The notes: generated from the sequence alone by a model not told the origin. Positions 45,878 through 53,620 are shown, counted from the first letter of the stretch. The stretch is 64,000 nucleotides of DNA from Rhodanobacteraceae bacterium ZG21-1 (GCA_021390615.1 JAJEJU010000024.1:868001-932000); one strand, 5' to 3'. Made by a program: numbers and translations.

Positions 45878-46830
45878 GTTGATTTTCACCGAAAACTGAG
45901 CCGGGTTTTTTATCGAAAAGTGAGCCACCGGCTGCGGGGTCAGCTTAGCTCAGTGGTGGGATGAACGGGGGTCGAGATCTCCTTCTTGGCGTCGGTGGTG
46001 TGATGCCGAAAGCGGTAACTGTCGTTGCCGGTTTCGATGATGTGGCAGCGATGGGTGAGCCGGTCGAGGAGTGCCGTGGTCATCTTGGCGTCGCCGAAGA
46101 CGGCTGCCCATTCGGCAAAGCTGAGATGGGTGGTGATAGCCAGGCTGGTCTGCTCGTAGAGCTTGCCGATCAGATGGAAGAGCAAGGCGCCGCCCGCCTG
46201 CGAGAACGGTAGATAACCCAGTTCGTCGAGAATGACGAGATCAGCCTCGACCAATCGGCTGGCCAGTTGCCCTTGCTTACCGACGGCCTTTTCCTGCTCC
46301 AGCGCGTTGACCAGCTCGACCGTCGAGAAGAAGCGCACGCGCCGACGATGATGCCGGATGGCCTGTACGCCGATGGCCGTGGCCAGGTGCGTCTTGCCGG
46401 TGCCCGGCCCGCCCACGAGCACCACGTTCTGGCATTCGTTCATGAAGTCGCCACGGTGCAATTGCCGGATCAGCGCTTCGTCCACGACGCTTTGGGTGAA
46501 GTCGAAGTGACTCAAGTCGCGATAGATCGGGAAGCGCGCGACCTTGAGCTGATAATTGATGGAACGCACCTCGCGCTCGGCCACCTCTTTGCCGAATGGG
46601 CAGCCCTCTTCGGCGACGCCAAGATGACCACGGCACTGCTCGATCGGCTCATCCATCGCTGCCACATCATCGAAACCGGCAACGACAGTTACCGCTTTCG
46701 GCATCACACCACCGACGCCAAGAAGGAGATCTCGACCCCCGTTCATCCCACCACTGAGCTAAGCTGACCCCGCAGCCGGTGGCTCACTTTTCGATAAAAA
46801 ACCCGGCTCAGTTTTCGGTGAAAATTAACA
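45878..46830. mobile_element. Rearranged IS21-type remnant with long inverted ends
   Basis: The ends TGTTGATTTTCACC (left) and, on the other strand, TGTTAATTTTCACC (right) begin near-identical inverted arms of about 243 bases (45878-46120 and 46587-46830). Both arms carry the 3' end of istB plus the IS terminus. The unique centre holds the rest of an istB core. No istA is present and the bases flanking the two ends differ, so there is no target duplication. It is a deletion/inversion derivative, probably immobile on its own. Confidence 0.75.
45940..46746 (-). pseudogene. istB: IstB-like ATPase remnant, N-terminus replaced
   Basis: On the minus strand, a genuine IstB core begins near base 46580 ([20 protein letters not shown]) and runs through Walker [16 protein letters not shown] and Walker [15 protein letters not shown] to the natural C-terminus. 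The normal first 60 or so residues are missing. The open frame continues upstream only because the inverted copy of the gene's own 3' end happens to be open, giving about 55 antisense residues. IstB is the DNA-bending helper ATPase of IS21 transposition; without IstA it has no partner here. Confidence 0.75.
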
Positions 46831-46855
46831 CAACACTCAATCTGGAAAGATTCAT

Positions 46856-47287
46856 ATGGGGATGTTCTCCGAAAGCCACATTGACCGCCTGACGTCCCCC
46901 TCTGACCTGGCGTCATTGATTGAGCTGCATGGGGCAATCCTCAGTTTGTCGGACTTCGATACCAATCAACTAACCTACGGCCTGCCTGACATTGCATTCG
47001 TCTTCGTCGAAACAGTGGTTTGGCTATCGCAAAGTGTTCGGTCCGGCTCGTGGACATACTTTGAGTCCACCCCCGAAGCCAGAGTGAATGCGTTGCTACG
47101 ATTGCTTGAAGTGGTGGCGCCAAAAGAGCTCGTAGAGCAATACCGATTTGGAGCGACCCATTGGGTTGAGCCCGGCCAGTTAGCGGTCCTGGACAGGTGG
47201 ATCGCAAATAGTGAGCGCGACTTTGATGCATGGCTATGCGATTTTATACGCGGCAACAAAAGAGAGTTTCGGATTCTGATAGCCTGA
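46856..47287 (+). CDS. Array cassette 1: DUF4375-like small protein
   Basis: A 143-residue soluble protein with GGAAAG eight bases before ATG. DIAFVFVETVVWLSQSV with a following W-TYFES and late LLEVVAPKELVEQY resemble the DUF4375/DMP19 type, small proteins common in toxin-immunity loci; the match is by eye and moderate. It starts 26 bases after the IS21 remnant, so any repeat that preceded it may have been lost. A degenerate array repeat follows its stop. Confidence 0.65.
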   Translation: MGMFSESHIDRLTSPSDLASLIELHGAILSLSDFDTNQLTYGLPDIAFVFVETVVWLSQSVRSGSWTYFESTPEARVNALLRLLEVVAPKELVEQYRFGATHWVEPGQLAVLDRWIANSERDFDAWLCDFIRGNKREFRILIA

Positions 47288-47296
47288 GCTTCCAAG

Positions 47297-47322
47297 GCCC
47301 ACTTCCGACCCGAGCGGATGTT
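47297..47322 (+). repeat. Array repeat 1 (degenerate)
   Basis: CCACTTCCGACCCGAGCGGATG: the loop CCGACCC is intact and the arms are shortened. It lies between cassettes 1 and 2. Confidence 0.7.
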
Positions 47323-47369
47323 CTGATATTGCTTAGGAAGCTCGTAGCTATGGCGTAACAGGGGAAGCC

Positions 47370-47630
47370 ATGACCGATAAGAATGTCAGCTCTCTCAGCA
47401 TGGAAATGGTGGAGCAGATACAACGGATCATAGGGAGAGAGATTCAGCCTTTGCGCTCCGTACACGGTTTGGCGCATTTGCCGCTGGCCGTGCTTCAGGA
47501 TGTGGAGGTACTCAATAGGGTTTCTGGATCCATTCTCGCGTTCAGCTACCTCTATCACGTAACCGATGCCAGCTTTGGCGATGTGAAACGATACGTCTCC
47601 GATAGGGGATGGAGTGAAAGTGTTGAATGA
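47370..47630 (+). CDS. Array cassette 2: unknown 86-residue protein
   Basis: An 86-residue soluble, mainly helical protein (MTDKNVSSLSMEMVEQIQRI...). The ATG has AGGGGAAG four bases upstream. No family is recognised. It lies 48 bases after array repeat 1; the next repeat begins 40 bases after its stop. Confidence 0.6.
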   Translation: MTDKNVSSLSMEMVEQIQRIIGREIQPLRSVHGLAHLPLAVLQDVEVLNRVSGSILAFSYLYHVTDASFGDVKRYVSDRGWSESVE

Positions 47631-47669
47631 GTTCAAAGAGGGCGCGTCATGCCTCTCAACTCTCTGGGG

Positions 47670-47698
47670 TGTCCGCTTCCGATTCGAAGCGGACAGTT
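47670..47698 (+). repeat. Array repeat 2
   Basis: TGTCCGCTTC and GAAGCGGACA form a perfect 10-bp stem around CGATTC. It precedes cassette 3 by 24 bases. Confidence 0.85.
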
Positions 47699-47722
47699 CA
47701 AAAATCGCAAATCGAGGGTGGC

Positions 47723-47947
47723 ATGAAGCTGTTTGGATACGAAGAAGGGAACGAAGGGCAAACGCAGCCCATGCGGTTATCGGAAGCCAGCATCCTGACG
47801 AATCCGGCCGAGCTCAGGGCGATTGCCAGGGTTCTCGCCGAATTGGCGGATGAGATGGAGAGCCACGATTTTGGCCATGTGCACCTAGCAGACAGGCTCA
47901 CGGGTTTGGGTGATGATGTAGACCTGATCGTGGTTAAGGCGAATTAG
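47723..47947 (+). CDS. Array cassette 3: Imm32-like immunity protein
   Basis: A 74-residue protein from ATG 47723 (MKLFGYEEGNEGQTQPM). The pattern RLSEASILTNPAELRAIARVL followed by EMESHDFGHVHLADR strongly resembles the Imm32 immunity family of polymorphic toxin systems (family knowledge, not a search). The open frame continues upstream through the repeat; that extension (GVSASDSKRTVQK) is only translated repeat and is discarded. No cognate toxin gene is adjacent. Confidence 0.65.
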   Translation: MKLFGYEEGNEGQTQPMRLSEASILTNPAELRAIARVLAELADEMESHDFGHVHLADRLTGLGDDVDLIVVKAN

Positions 47948-47956
47948 CCAATAGCT

Positions 47957-47985
47957 GGGTCCGCTTCCGACCCGCCGCGGACCTT
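47957..47985 (+). repeat. Array repeat 3
   Basis: GGTCCGC and GCGGACC pair around TTCCGACCCGCC. The outer pair is G-C here instead of T-A, a compensated change. It starts 10 bases after the stop of cassette 3. Confidence 0.8.
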
Positions 47986-48008
47986 TCGACTGAACCAGAG
48001 GGAGAGGA

Positions 48009-48197
48009 ATGCGACGCGCCTTTAAGATCGTGTTTGCAGCCAATGCAATGGTGTTTCTGCTGCTGTTGCTGGCCTTTCTGGTGATGCTGTTCACGAGGGG
48101 GCATGAGTCGGCCGATCGGGTTTGGACCACGCCGTGGCGCTACCTGTTGGTCTGGCCAATCTCGATTGTTGTTTCCGTGGGGTATCTGCAAACCTAG
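48009..48197 (+). CDS. Array cassette 4: small membrane protein
   Basis: A 62-residue protein with two hydrophobic helices (FAANAMVFLLLLLAFLVMLF and YLLVWPISIVVSVGYL). GGGAGAGG precedes the ATG. It could be a small membrane immunity protein, as some immunity proteins are membrane-bound, but no family is recognised. Confidence 0.55.
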   Translation: MRRAFKIVFAANAMVFLLLLLAFLVMLFTRGHESADRVWTTPWRYLLVWPISIVVSVGYLQT

Positions 48198-48205
48198 GAC
48201 GGAAA

Positions 48206-48233
48206 GGTCCGCTACCGACCCAAAGTAGACATT
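48206..48233 (+). repeat. Array repeat 4
   Basis: GGTCCGCTACCGACCC followed by AAAGTAGACATT; the arms are partly decayed but GCTAC is matched by GTAG, again preserving pairing. It lies between cassettes 4 and 5. Confidence 0.75.
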
Positions 48234-48272
48234 AGACTGCCGACCAGTAGCGGGCTGATTCATGGGGGAGAC

Positions 48273-48749
48273 ATGACGGATGAAGAATTCGATAACTTTC
48301 TCGCGAAGGTGAACGACGAATTGGAATCGAAGCAGGCGGAGCTGAACTCCACCTATGGCCTTGGTGAGATGAAGCGTTGGTGGTTCGATCAGCAGAGCGC
48401 CAAGCTTCAATTCTTCGATGTCAACGACAGATTGGCTGTCGAAGCGGACGTCGTCGGAATTGGGAGCTTTTCCCCTAAGTCCAGCAGTTGGAAGTGGGCT
48501 TGGAGTAATCCCACCTTCCTTCCGGAGCTTCGCGAGAAAGCACTTCCCCTAAAGCGGCTCGAAGTCTTCACCGGATTTGATCTATTCGGAAACGAGGGGA
48601 CCTTCTCGATTGCCGGCGAGTCGATGGCATGGGAGTTGGCTGCCATGGCGGTTCACCAACTTGGGGCATTGGGTTGCTATCGGGCACCGGCACCTGTGCT
48701 CGACGGCCCTCACACCTATCTAGCGATCACCGGGCTGAAGGGCGCGTAA
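48273..48749 (+). CDS. Array cassette 5: DUF6882-like protein
   Basis: A 158-residue soluble protein. KWAWSNPTFLPELREKA, an FSIAGESMAWELAAMAVHQL segment and GALGCYRAPAPVLDGP fit the DUF6882 type as I remember it, a family often found as single-gene cassettes or immunity-like genes. The ATG follows GGGGGAGAC, the same leader motif as cassette 14 (53158), suggesting a shared cassette leader. Confidence 0.65.
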   Translation: MTDEEFDNFLAKVNDELESKQAELNSTYGLGEMKRWWFDQQSAKLQFFDVNDRLAVEADVVGIGSFSPKSSSWKWAWSNPTFLPELREKALPLKRLEVFTGFDLFGNEGTFSIAGESMAWELAAMAVHQLGALGCYRAPAPVLDGPHTYLAITGLKGA

Positions 48750-48776
48750 TGTCCGCTTTCGACCCGAAGCAGACAT
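48749..48776 (+). repeat. Array repeat 5
   Basis: ATGTCCGCTTTCGACCC then GAAGCAGACATA. The first base overlaps the stop codon of cassette 5, showing how tightly repeat and gene are joined. Confidence 0.85.
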
Positions 48777-48807
48777 AAGCGGGCGGGGAAACAGGGAGCG
48801 CCTACCA

Positions 48808-49164
48808 GTGAAGATCGGAGTGAAGCGAGCGCCGCGTACGAATGCCTTGATTAGCTTGATGAAGGTCTTTGACGTCAATTATGTAAGCGACGACGATTGC
48901 CGAAAGCTGGCAGGCCTTGATCCGCGCGACCCCGGCGATCTCCGCAAGGCTGTAGGCCTACTGTTGGTGCCGGAGTTCCTGACTTACTCGGAGGCAGCTC
49001 GCACCGGGCTGGTCGTAGCTCTCAGAGACGCGATCGCGGATGAGAACGAGTCGTTCGACGACCTCTTCGACCAGATCTCGCCAGCGTTTGAGTTTCAAGT
49101 GGACGACAAACGGGCCTTCATGAGGTCGCTGCATCAGGCAATCGAGAAGGCGGGTGTGGCGTAA
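48808..49164 (+). CDS. Array cassette 6: unknown 118-residue protein
   Basis: A 118-residue soluble protein from GTG 48808 with AGGGAG ten bases upstream. The opening MKIGVKRAPRTNALISLMKV and acidic DENESFDDLFDQI are visible; no family is recognised. The next repeat starts at its stop codon. Confidence 0.6.
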   Translation: MKIGVKRAPRTNALISLMKVFDVNYVSDDDCRKLAGLDPRDPGDLRKAVGLLLVPEFLTYSEAARTGLVVALRDAIADENESFDDLFDQISPAFEFQVDDKRAFMRSLHQAIEKAGVA

Positions 49165-49192
49165 CGTCCGCTTTTGACCCAAAGCGGACATT
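49164..49192 (+). repeat. Array repeat 6
   Basis: CGTCCGCTTTTGACCC then AAAGCGGACATT; an 8-bp stem GTCCGCTT/AAGCGGAC. Confidence 0.85.
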
Positions 49193-49298
49193 CCATGTGG
49201 CTACGTGGATCGATGGGAAAAGCACTTTAACCTCTTTATTGGATTTACCATTGAAAGAAGCCAGCTGGAGTGCTTCAGATTACTGGGGGACAGGAACC

Positions 49299-50219
49299 AT
49301 GTATTCGTTTGCGCAAGGCCGCCACCTTTTCCTACTTGGGCTATCTCTGGCGCTGCTCGGTGGCGCATCCCTTGGCTATGCATCCCCACCCCAGCCAGCC
49401 TCACCTAAGGCGGCGAACTCCCAAGGCATTGCAACACAAGAGGCCTTCCAATATGCCGTTGATGCACAGCTCGCTGCCATAGCTAAAGAAAATTCGACAA
49501 CCCACAGAGTCGCCTGGGCTGGCGACTATTATTTCGGCGATGGTCTAGGCGAGAACGTATCCCTATCTCTCGCGCCCGTTTCTGGCGTTGCTGCCACATG
49601 GCAAGGATGCCTTGGCACCTACGCCGCCAACAAAGGAAAGGTGATTCCTCAAGCGGACGGCAGTCTGCTCCTGAAGTATGAGCGACCCAACGATCAGAGA
49701 GGTCTCGGCTTTGCTGACCACGTAGTACCTGTCGCTTGGGGCGAACGTACGTATTTAATTTCCGAAAAGGAACTTCCAGCGTTCGCAAGCGCAGTGAATT
49801 TGGGTGATGAGCCGCGGGAAGGCGCGCAGGGCTCGTTTCTCATGCGCAAGGGAGATGAACATCACAAGGTATACGGCGTGCCTATGCTGCCACCTGCTCG
49901 GCAGTCTCTGATTCGCAAAGTGCCGCTGGAAGTCGGTGTGGTCTCGGCGAATCGGCTGCGTGATAACCATGCCGACTCATTTGAGTGCCGGTATCGACTG
50001 AAACTAGATCACGGTGCTAACGACGGCCTAGCGGCAGGAATGAACCTGCTGGAGATCGGGGTTTCTGCGGGAAATCGCATCACCCTAGAGCAAACAACAC
50101 CAACTCGCGCCGTTGGCACCATGAGCCTGTTCGGCGATGAATGCACTAAGCCGGATCAGCGGCCCTCAACTAAGATTCGCTTTACATCTGGCGCTTATCG
50201 GGAGACATCGTCAAAGTGA
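49299..50219 (+). CDS. Array cassette 7: secreted protein of unknown function
   Basis: 306 residues from ATG 49299 with ACAGGAACC upstream. It has a clear signal peptide (MYSFAQGRHLFLLGLSLALL, cleaved near ASLGYA). The mature part begins with a Pro/Ala linker, then a domain with RVAWAGDYYFGDGLGENV, and Cys residues that could form disulfides. The family is not recognised. The frame is open upstream to 49197, but the signal peptide fixes the start. This is the largest cassette and the only clearly exported one. Confidence 0.65.
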   Translation: MYSFAQGRHLFLLGLSLALLGGASLGYASPPQPASPKAANSQGIATQEAFQYAVDAQLAAIAKENSTTHRVAWAGDYYFGDGLGENVSLSLAPVSGVAATWQGCLGTYAANKGKVIPQADGSLLLKYERPNDQRGLGFADHVVPVAWGERTYLISEKELPAFASAVNLGDEPREGAQGSFLMRKGDEHHKVYGVPMLPPARQSLIRKVPLEVGVVSANRLRDNHADSFECRYRLKLDHGANDGLAAGMNLLEIGVSAGNRITLEQTTPTRAVGTMSLFGDECTKPDQRPSTKIRFTSGAYRETSSK

Positions 50220-50327
50220 CAACGGGCTCCAAAGCGTCCCGCTACTTAAGGCGGCGACGGGCCCGAGGGACCTGTATCGCGCTTGATTGTCCGAGGTCGC
50301 GGATACTCTGCGCTGAGGCGGCGAAAA

Positions 50328-50354
50328 GGCCGCTTCCGACTCAAAGCGGTCACT
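50328..50354 (+). repeat. Array repeat 7
   Basis: GGCCGCTTCCGACTC then AAAGCGGTC; pairing is kept through a G-T pair. It lies 109 bases after the stop of cassette 7; the intervening bases hold no gene. Confidence 0.75.
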
Positions 50355-50400
50355 TCGTGCGTAGTTTTTCCCATCAGGTTATTCGCCAGCAGGAGCAACC

Positions 50401-50814
50401 ATGACCTATCGATTTGCTGGGTTTCTCTCCTCTACGCGCATTGCGCATCCGACTGCCCTTCCAGCCGGCGCAGCCTGGCGCGAGATCACGGTGCCTTTCC
50501 AAGGCAGTGGTGTTCGCCTGACCGAGTTCTTGGGCGAAGTGCCCGCAATTGAAACGATTGAACAATTGGCCGCAGCGCTAGGCTTTGATTCAGCCGAAAC
50601 GTGGTTGTACCTCACCTATGACTGCTGGGGCGGTCAAGTCGACTTCGTTTACGGCTTTGGCCGCAGGCACGGAGAGACATTTGGTCCAGTGGAGGAAGAT
50701 GCCCTCCCTAACGTAGAGGTAGCTTTCTCTTCGCTTATGGCGAAGCTCGGTCTCAGCTCAGATCAGGCGATGCGGTTCACTCCGTTCGAGCGGGGGTTTT
50801 GGGGTGAAACCTAA
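50401..50814 (+). CDS. Array cassette 8: unknown 137-residue protein
   Basis: A 137-residue soluble protein; CAGGAGCAACC precedes the ATG. It has TWLYLTYDCWGGQVDFVYGF and an acidic middle, in keeping with small immunity proteins, but no family is recognised. A solo half repeat (AAGCGGACATT, 50825-50835) follows its stop, then full repeat 8. Confidence 0.6.
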   Translation: MTYRFAGFLSSTRIAHPTALPAGAAWREITVPFQGSGVRLTEFLGEVPAIETIEQLAAALGFDSAETWLYLTYDCWGGQVDFVYGFGRRHGETFGPVEEDALPNVEVAFSSLMAKLGLSSDQAMRFTPFERGFWGET

Positions 50815-50837
50815 GCCATCCATCAAGCGGACATTGA

Positions 50838-50865
50838 ACCTCCGCTTTCGACCCAAAGCGGACAC
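50838..50865 (+). repeat. Array repeat 8
   Basis: CCTCCGCTTTCGACCC then AAAGCGGACA. It is preceded at 50825 by an isolated right half-arm AAGCGGACATT, a scar of an earlier repeat. Confidence 0.85.
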
Positions 50866-50907
50866 TCTGGTTCGGTCATGATTAGGATTCAACGAGGGGT
50901 TCAATGC

Positions 50908-51444
50908 ATGGGAAGCACCTACCGATTCATTTCGGCCCCCCGGGGATACCCCGAGGTCCTGCCCTGGTTTCGAGAGTTGAAAAACCCTCCAAGAGAAGTC
51001 ATGACTGACCGCTCCACGGTGTTGTTGTTCGAGGACTTGGGGCCGCTGCGCTACGCCGACGACGGAACGGTCGATGGTAAGTCGTCGCAAGTCGCATCCC
51101 TATTTTTGCCAACCGTTAGGCGCGGAGTTGTCTGGACAGTTGGTGAACTCCACTTCCTCGCAACGCCCCTTCGCAAGCTCTATCCCGGCCTTCATCGAAT
51201 CGCTTCGGAATTTTCGAAGTGGCTTGAAGACCATGAATGCGTCTTTTCTAACAAGCGAAGCGAAAATCCCTACAACTACTACCTAGAGGGTTCTATCCGG
51301 AACCATGATGCGCCAGTCTTTGCCTTCGATTCCGGCATGAATGCATTTTTGTGCGGGCGCTACTTCGTTGGTGAGGCCGACAATGAAGTGGTCCTTGACA
51401 AGCTGTGCAAGCAGCTCCGTCTCAGGGGCATAAATTGCGTGTAG
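50908..51444 (+). CDS. Array cassette 9: unknown 178-residue protein
   Basis: 178 residues from ATG 50908 (MGSTYRFISAPRGYPEVLPW), chosen over ATG 50878 because GAGGGG lies 8 bases upstream and the extension overlaps the leader. A soluble protein with many aromatic and charged residues; no family is assigned. The C-terminus includes FLCGRYFVGEADNEVVLDKL. Confidence 0.6.
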   Translation: MGSTYRFISAPRGYPEVLPWFRELKNPPREVMTDRSTVLLFEDLGPLRYADDGTVDGKSSQVASLFLPTVRRGVVWTVGELHFLATPLRKLYPGLHRIASEFSKWLEDHECVFSNKRSENPYNYYLEGSIRNHDAPVFAFDSGMNAFLCGRYFVGEADNEVVLDKLCKQLRLRGINCV

Positions 51445-51478
51445 CCACGCAAACCCGCGTCTGATTGTTCGAGAGAGA

Positions 51479-51508
51479 ATGTCAGCTTCCGACCCGAAGC
51501 AGACATCA
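51479..51508 (+). repeat. Array repeat 9
   Basis: ATGTCAGCTTCCGACCC then GAAGCAGACAT; the two arms carry single changes at different positions. Confidence 0.8.
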
Positions 51509-51552
51509 GGATATGGCCTGCCGGATCACGGCTTTGATGACAGGAGGGGGCG

Positions 51553-51858
51553 ATGTTTAGGGATCAGATCGAATACTATCAGGCCATTGGCGGCGCGCTT
51601 GCTACTGCGGCAAAGACCCCATGGAACTCGATCAAGGCGGAAATAGCCCTGCAAGATAGCCAGGTCGATGCGGTCGTCTCTTACATTGATGGCGACTCAG
51701 GCGCTACGGGCTACCTGACCGGTGTTCCCATGCTCGCCCGATACTTCTACGAGCTTGCCCGCTTGGTGAGCACAGAGGAAAAAAAGGGGCTCTTCAAGCG
51801 TTGTGTATTTACGCTGGATCGCAACGGTCGTTACGACGCGAATTTCGTCTACGAGTGA
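51553..51858 (+). CDS. Array cassette 10: YezG/DUF600-like small protein
   Basis: A 101-residue soluble protein with AGGAGGGGGCG before the ATG. The ending CVFTLDRNGRYDANFVYE resembles the C-terminal signature of YezG-type (DUF600) immunity proteins to LXG toxins. The resemblance is by eye and limited to that end, so the assignment is tentative. Confidence 0.55.
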   Translation: MFRDQIEYYQAIGGALATAAKTPWNSIKAEIALQDSQVDAVVSYIDGDSGATGYLTGVPMLARYFYELARLVSTEEKKGLFKRCVFTLDRNGRYDANFVYE

Positions 51859-51870
51859 CGGACGCGGCCG

Positions 51871-51899
51871 TATCCGCTTGCGACCCATGGTGGACATTG
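51871..51899 (+). repeat. Array repeat 10
   Basis: TATCCGCTTGCGACCC then ATGGTGGACATT; the arms pair with one G-T. Confidence 0.7.
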
Positions 51900-51937
51900 T
51901 TGGTAGCTAGAGCTGTGCATTAGGGCAGGAGAGTGTC

Positions 51938-52171
51938 ATGAATGCCGTGATCGAGAATATTAAGTTAGAGGCCTATACGTGGTTAAGAGATAAGCGCCTG
52001 CCTATCCATGCTAAGCCATCATACATTGCGATGTGTGAATACGTCCGAGGACTTCCCCTCGATCAGGTCTGTCCATACTGTGACGGAGCCATTTCGGTAG
52101 AAGAGCGCGGAACCGTATGGCTCTTAGATTGCCCGTGTGGTCGCTGCAAAGACACGTGGAAAGGACCTTGA
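51938..52171 (+). CDS. Array cassette 11: zinc-ribbon small protein
   Basis: A 77-residue protein whose C-terminal half carries CPYC and CPCGRC, a four-or-more cysteine zinc ribbon. It is preceded by CAGGAGAGTG. The N-terminal helix region is LEAYTWLRDKRLPIHAKPSY. Unlike the other cassettes it looks nucleic-acid- or protein-binding; no family is assigned. Confidence 0.55.
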   Translation: MNAVIENIKLEAYTWLRDKRLPIHAKPSYIAMCEYVRGLPLDQVCPYCDGAISVEERGTVWLLDCPCGRCKDTWKGP

Positions 52172-52173
52172 GC

Positions 52174-52199
52174 AGCTGCTTTAGACCCAATGCGGACTT
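52174..52199 (+). repeat. Array repeat 11 (degenerate)
   Basis: CAGCTGCTTTAGACCC then AATGCGGACTTT. It starts two bases after the stop of cassette 11 and is one of the most decayed copies. Confidence 0.6.
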
Positions 52200-52211
52200 T
52201 GGAGGGGACGA

Positions 52212-52580
52212 ATGACCATTGCCTGGAACGATAAGCCCGAATGTCAGGCTTTCAAAGCCAGGCTCATGCCGTTGGTATCCGCGTTTGCAATCAGATACTC
52301 GATGGAGCCACTTGCTGACGTTTGGTATTTTGGAGTTGATCCGAAAGGGGGAGGCCGTCTGTGTCTTGCGCACTTCCAAAGTGAACGCTTCTTGCTGAAG
52401 ATTCGTACCTCCGATGCTGCTGCTGAGGTTCTCGTAGGACTTCCAGGAGCGTCGCTGCGATGGACCTCTGAGGGGTGGTTTTTGCCCTCGCAGGTTGCTC
52501 AAGCGGCACTGCCTTGGGCACCGGAGGCGCATGAACTTTTCTCGCTCAGTGAGAGCCTGAAAGACGTTGGCTGGTTTTAA
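52212..52580 (+). CDS. Array cassette 12: unknown 122-residue protein
   Basis: A 122-residue soluble protein (MTIAWNDKPECQAFKARL), with GGAGGGGACG before the ATG. It has ADVWYFGVDPKGGGRLCLAHF and a C-terminal LSESLKDVGWF. Size and context fit an immunity protein, but the family is not recognised. Confidence 0.6.
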   Translation: MTIAWNDKPECQAFKARLMPLVSAFAIRYSMEPLADVWYFGVDPKGGGRLCLAHFQSERFLLKIRTSDAAAEVLVGLPGASLRWTSEGWFLPSQVAQAALPWAPEAHELFSLSESLKDVGWF

Positions 52581-52585
52581 GCGCA

Positions 52586-52614
52586 ATGTCCGCTTCCGAC
52601 CCAGAGCGGACATT
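52586..52614 (+). repeat. Array repeat 12 (near consensus)
   Basis: ATGTCCGCTTCCGACCC then AGAGCGGACATT; stem TGTCCGCT/AGCGGACA. Confidence 0.9.
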
Positions 52615-52638
52615 AGGGCAGCAGACTTTAGGGGAAGT

Positions 52639-53079
52639 ATGTCCAACACTTTCAGCGTGAACGGACGGGCCTTTCACTGGGCCATGGTCTTTCAAACGAG
52701 TGAATATGAGCCCCTTCTGCGGCCTGCTTCCTCAGAGGTGGCGGTCGATGTGCTTCGCATCTCCAGCGAAGACTTGGCATTCGATATCGCTGCCAGAGTG
52801 AACGTTAGCTCTTACGCTGATGGTTCTAAGGTTCGCCATCTCGGGCCGATACTGGTGTTGGGAAGCGGACTCGCTACGCATGAAGGGGTTGTGCCAGCAG
52901 GGATCATGATTCGAATCCGGCCACGGGTTACCTTGATGGCGGAGGGGAATGATGCAGGGTCGGATGCCTCCAGGCTCGTTCAGTGGTGCCTTAGTTCGCA
53001 CTTTCGGGCGGTGCGCGTCACGGCGTCGGGCGGCATCTGGAACAACGCTTACGTGCCTAGTCCGACACCGCAAGCCTAA
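52639..53079 (+). CDS. Array cassette 13: unknown 146-residue protein
   Basis: 146 residues from ATG 52639 (MSNTFSVNGRAFHWAMVF), with GGGGAAG upstream; the frame is open through repeat 12 but that part is translated repeat (FRPRADIRAADFR). A soluble protein with a likely beta-rich core; no family is assigned. Confidence 0.6.
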   Translation: MSNTFSVNGRAFHWAMVFQTSEYEPLLRPASSEVAVDVLRISSEDLAFDIAARVNVSSYADGSKVRHLGPILVLGSGLATHEGVVPAGIMIRIRPRVTLMAEGNDAGSDASRLVQWCLSSHFRAVRVTASGGIWNNAYVPSPTPQA

Positions 53080-53087
53080 GAAAAGAG

Positions 53088-53116
53088 GGTCCGCTTTCGA
53101 CCCAAAGCGGAGATTT
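53088..53116 (+). repeat. Array repeat 13
   Basis: GGTCCGCTTTCGACCC then AAAGCGGAGATT; one arm base is changed. Confidence 0.85.
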
Positions 53117-53157
53117 CGGATAAGCGTTGCTGAGCAGAATGTCGGAATGGGGGAGAC

Positions 53158-53547
53158 ATGGGACGTTTGAATTTAGTTCGCCGTATTGCAACCTATCTGG
53201 TGGCAGGCTGGTGCGTTTGGCGGGCCGGCGACGCGATGTTCGGTGCATTTCGAGGGCAGATGGCGCCCGTCGGCGCGACAGCGCTTTCGATCGGTCTGCT
53301 GGCACTCGCCATAGGGTTGTTGCGTATGAATCGATATGCGCGCCGTGTGGCGGCTGCATTCGCCCTTGTCGTGGCGATCTTCATTCCCATCGGGGTTTTC
53401 AACCCGTTCGCGGCTATGGATTACCCCAGAGAACCCCCTGACGTGATGAGCACGTTGGCGTGGACCATTCCTGTGGTCGCTGGGCTGCTGCTGCTGACAT
53501 GGTTGCTTGACCCGCCAAGAAACTCGACGGTGTCGCCACGTAGTTGA
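53158..53547 (+). CDS. Array cassette 14: small membrane protein
   Basis: A 129-residue protein with four hydrophobic helices (IATYLVAGWCVW, ATALSIGLLALAIGLL, VAAAFALVVAIFIPIGVF, TIPVVAGLLLLTWLL). It shares the leader GGGGGAGAC-ATG with cassette 5. The family is not recognised. Confidence 0.65.
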   Translation: MGRLNLVRRIATYLVAGWCVWRAGDAMFGAFRGQMAPVGATALSIGLLALAIGLLRMNRYARRVAAAFALVVAIFIPIGVFNPFAAMDYPREPPDVMSTLAWTIPVVAGLLLLTWLLDPPRNSTVSPRS

Positions 53548-53576
53548 ACGTCCGCTTTCGACCCAGAGCAGACATT
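53548..53576 (+). repeat. Array repeat 14
   Basis: ACGTCCGCTTTCGACCC then AGAGCAGACATT. It starts at the stop of cassette 14. Confidence 0.85.
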
Positions 53577-53620
53577 GCGAAGCCTGGGCCCCGGCATTAA
53601 CCAGGAAGAGAGGTTCAAGC

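Noticed and set aside
46267-46767. + strand ORF of 166 residues in the IS21 region as a gene
   Set aside because: Its end is the inverted copy of the istB 3' end and its start is antisense to the istB core; it is an artefact of the palindrome.
52011-52649. Minus-strand ORFs beginning MSALG(R/Q)KRT-like in the array (also 48958-49191)
   Set aside because: These arise from translating the palindromic repeat into the antisense of real cassettes. They share only the repeat-encoded segment and have no ribosome-binding site.
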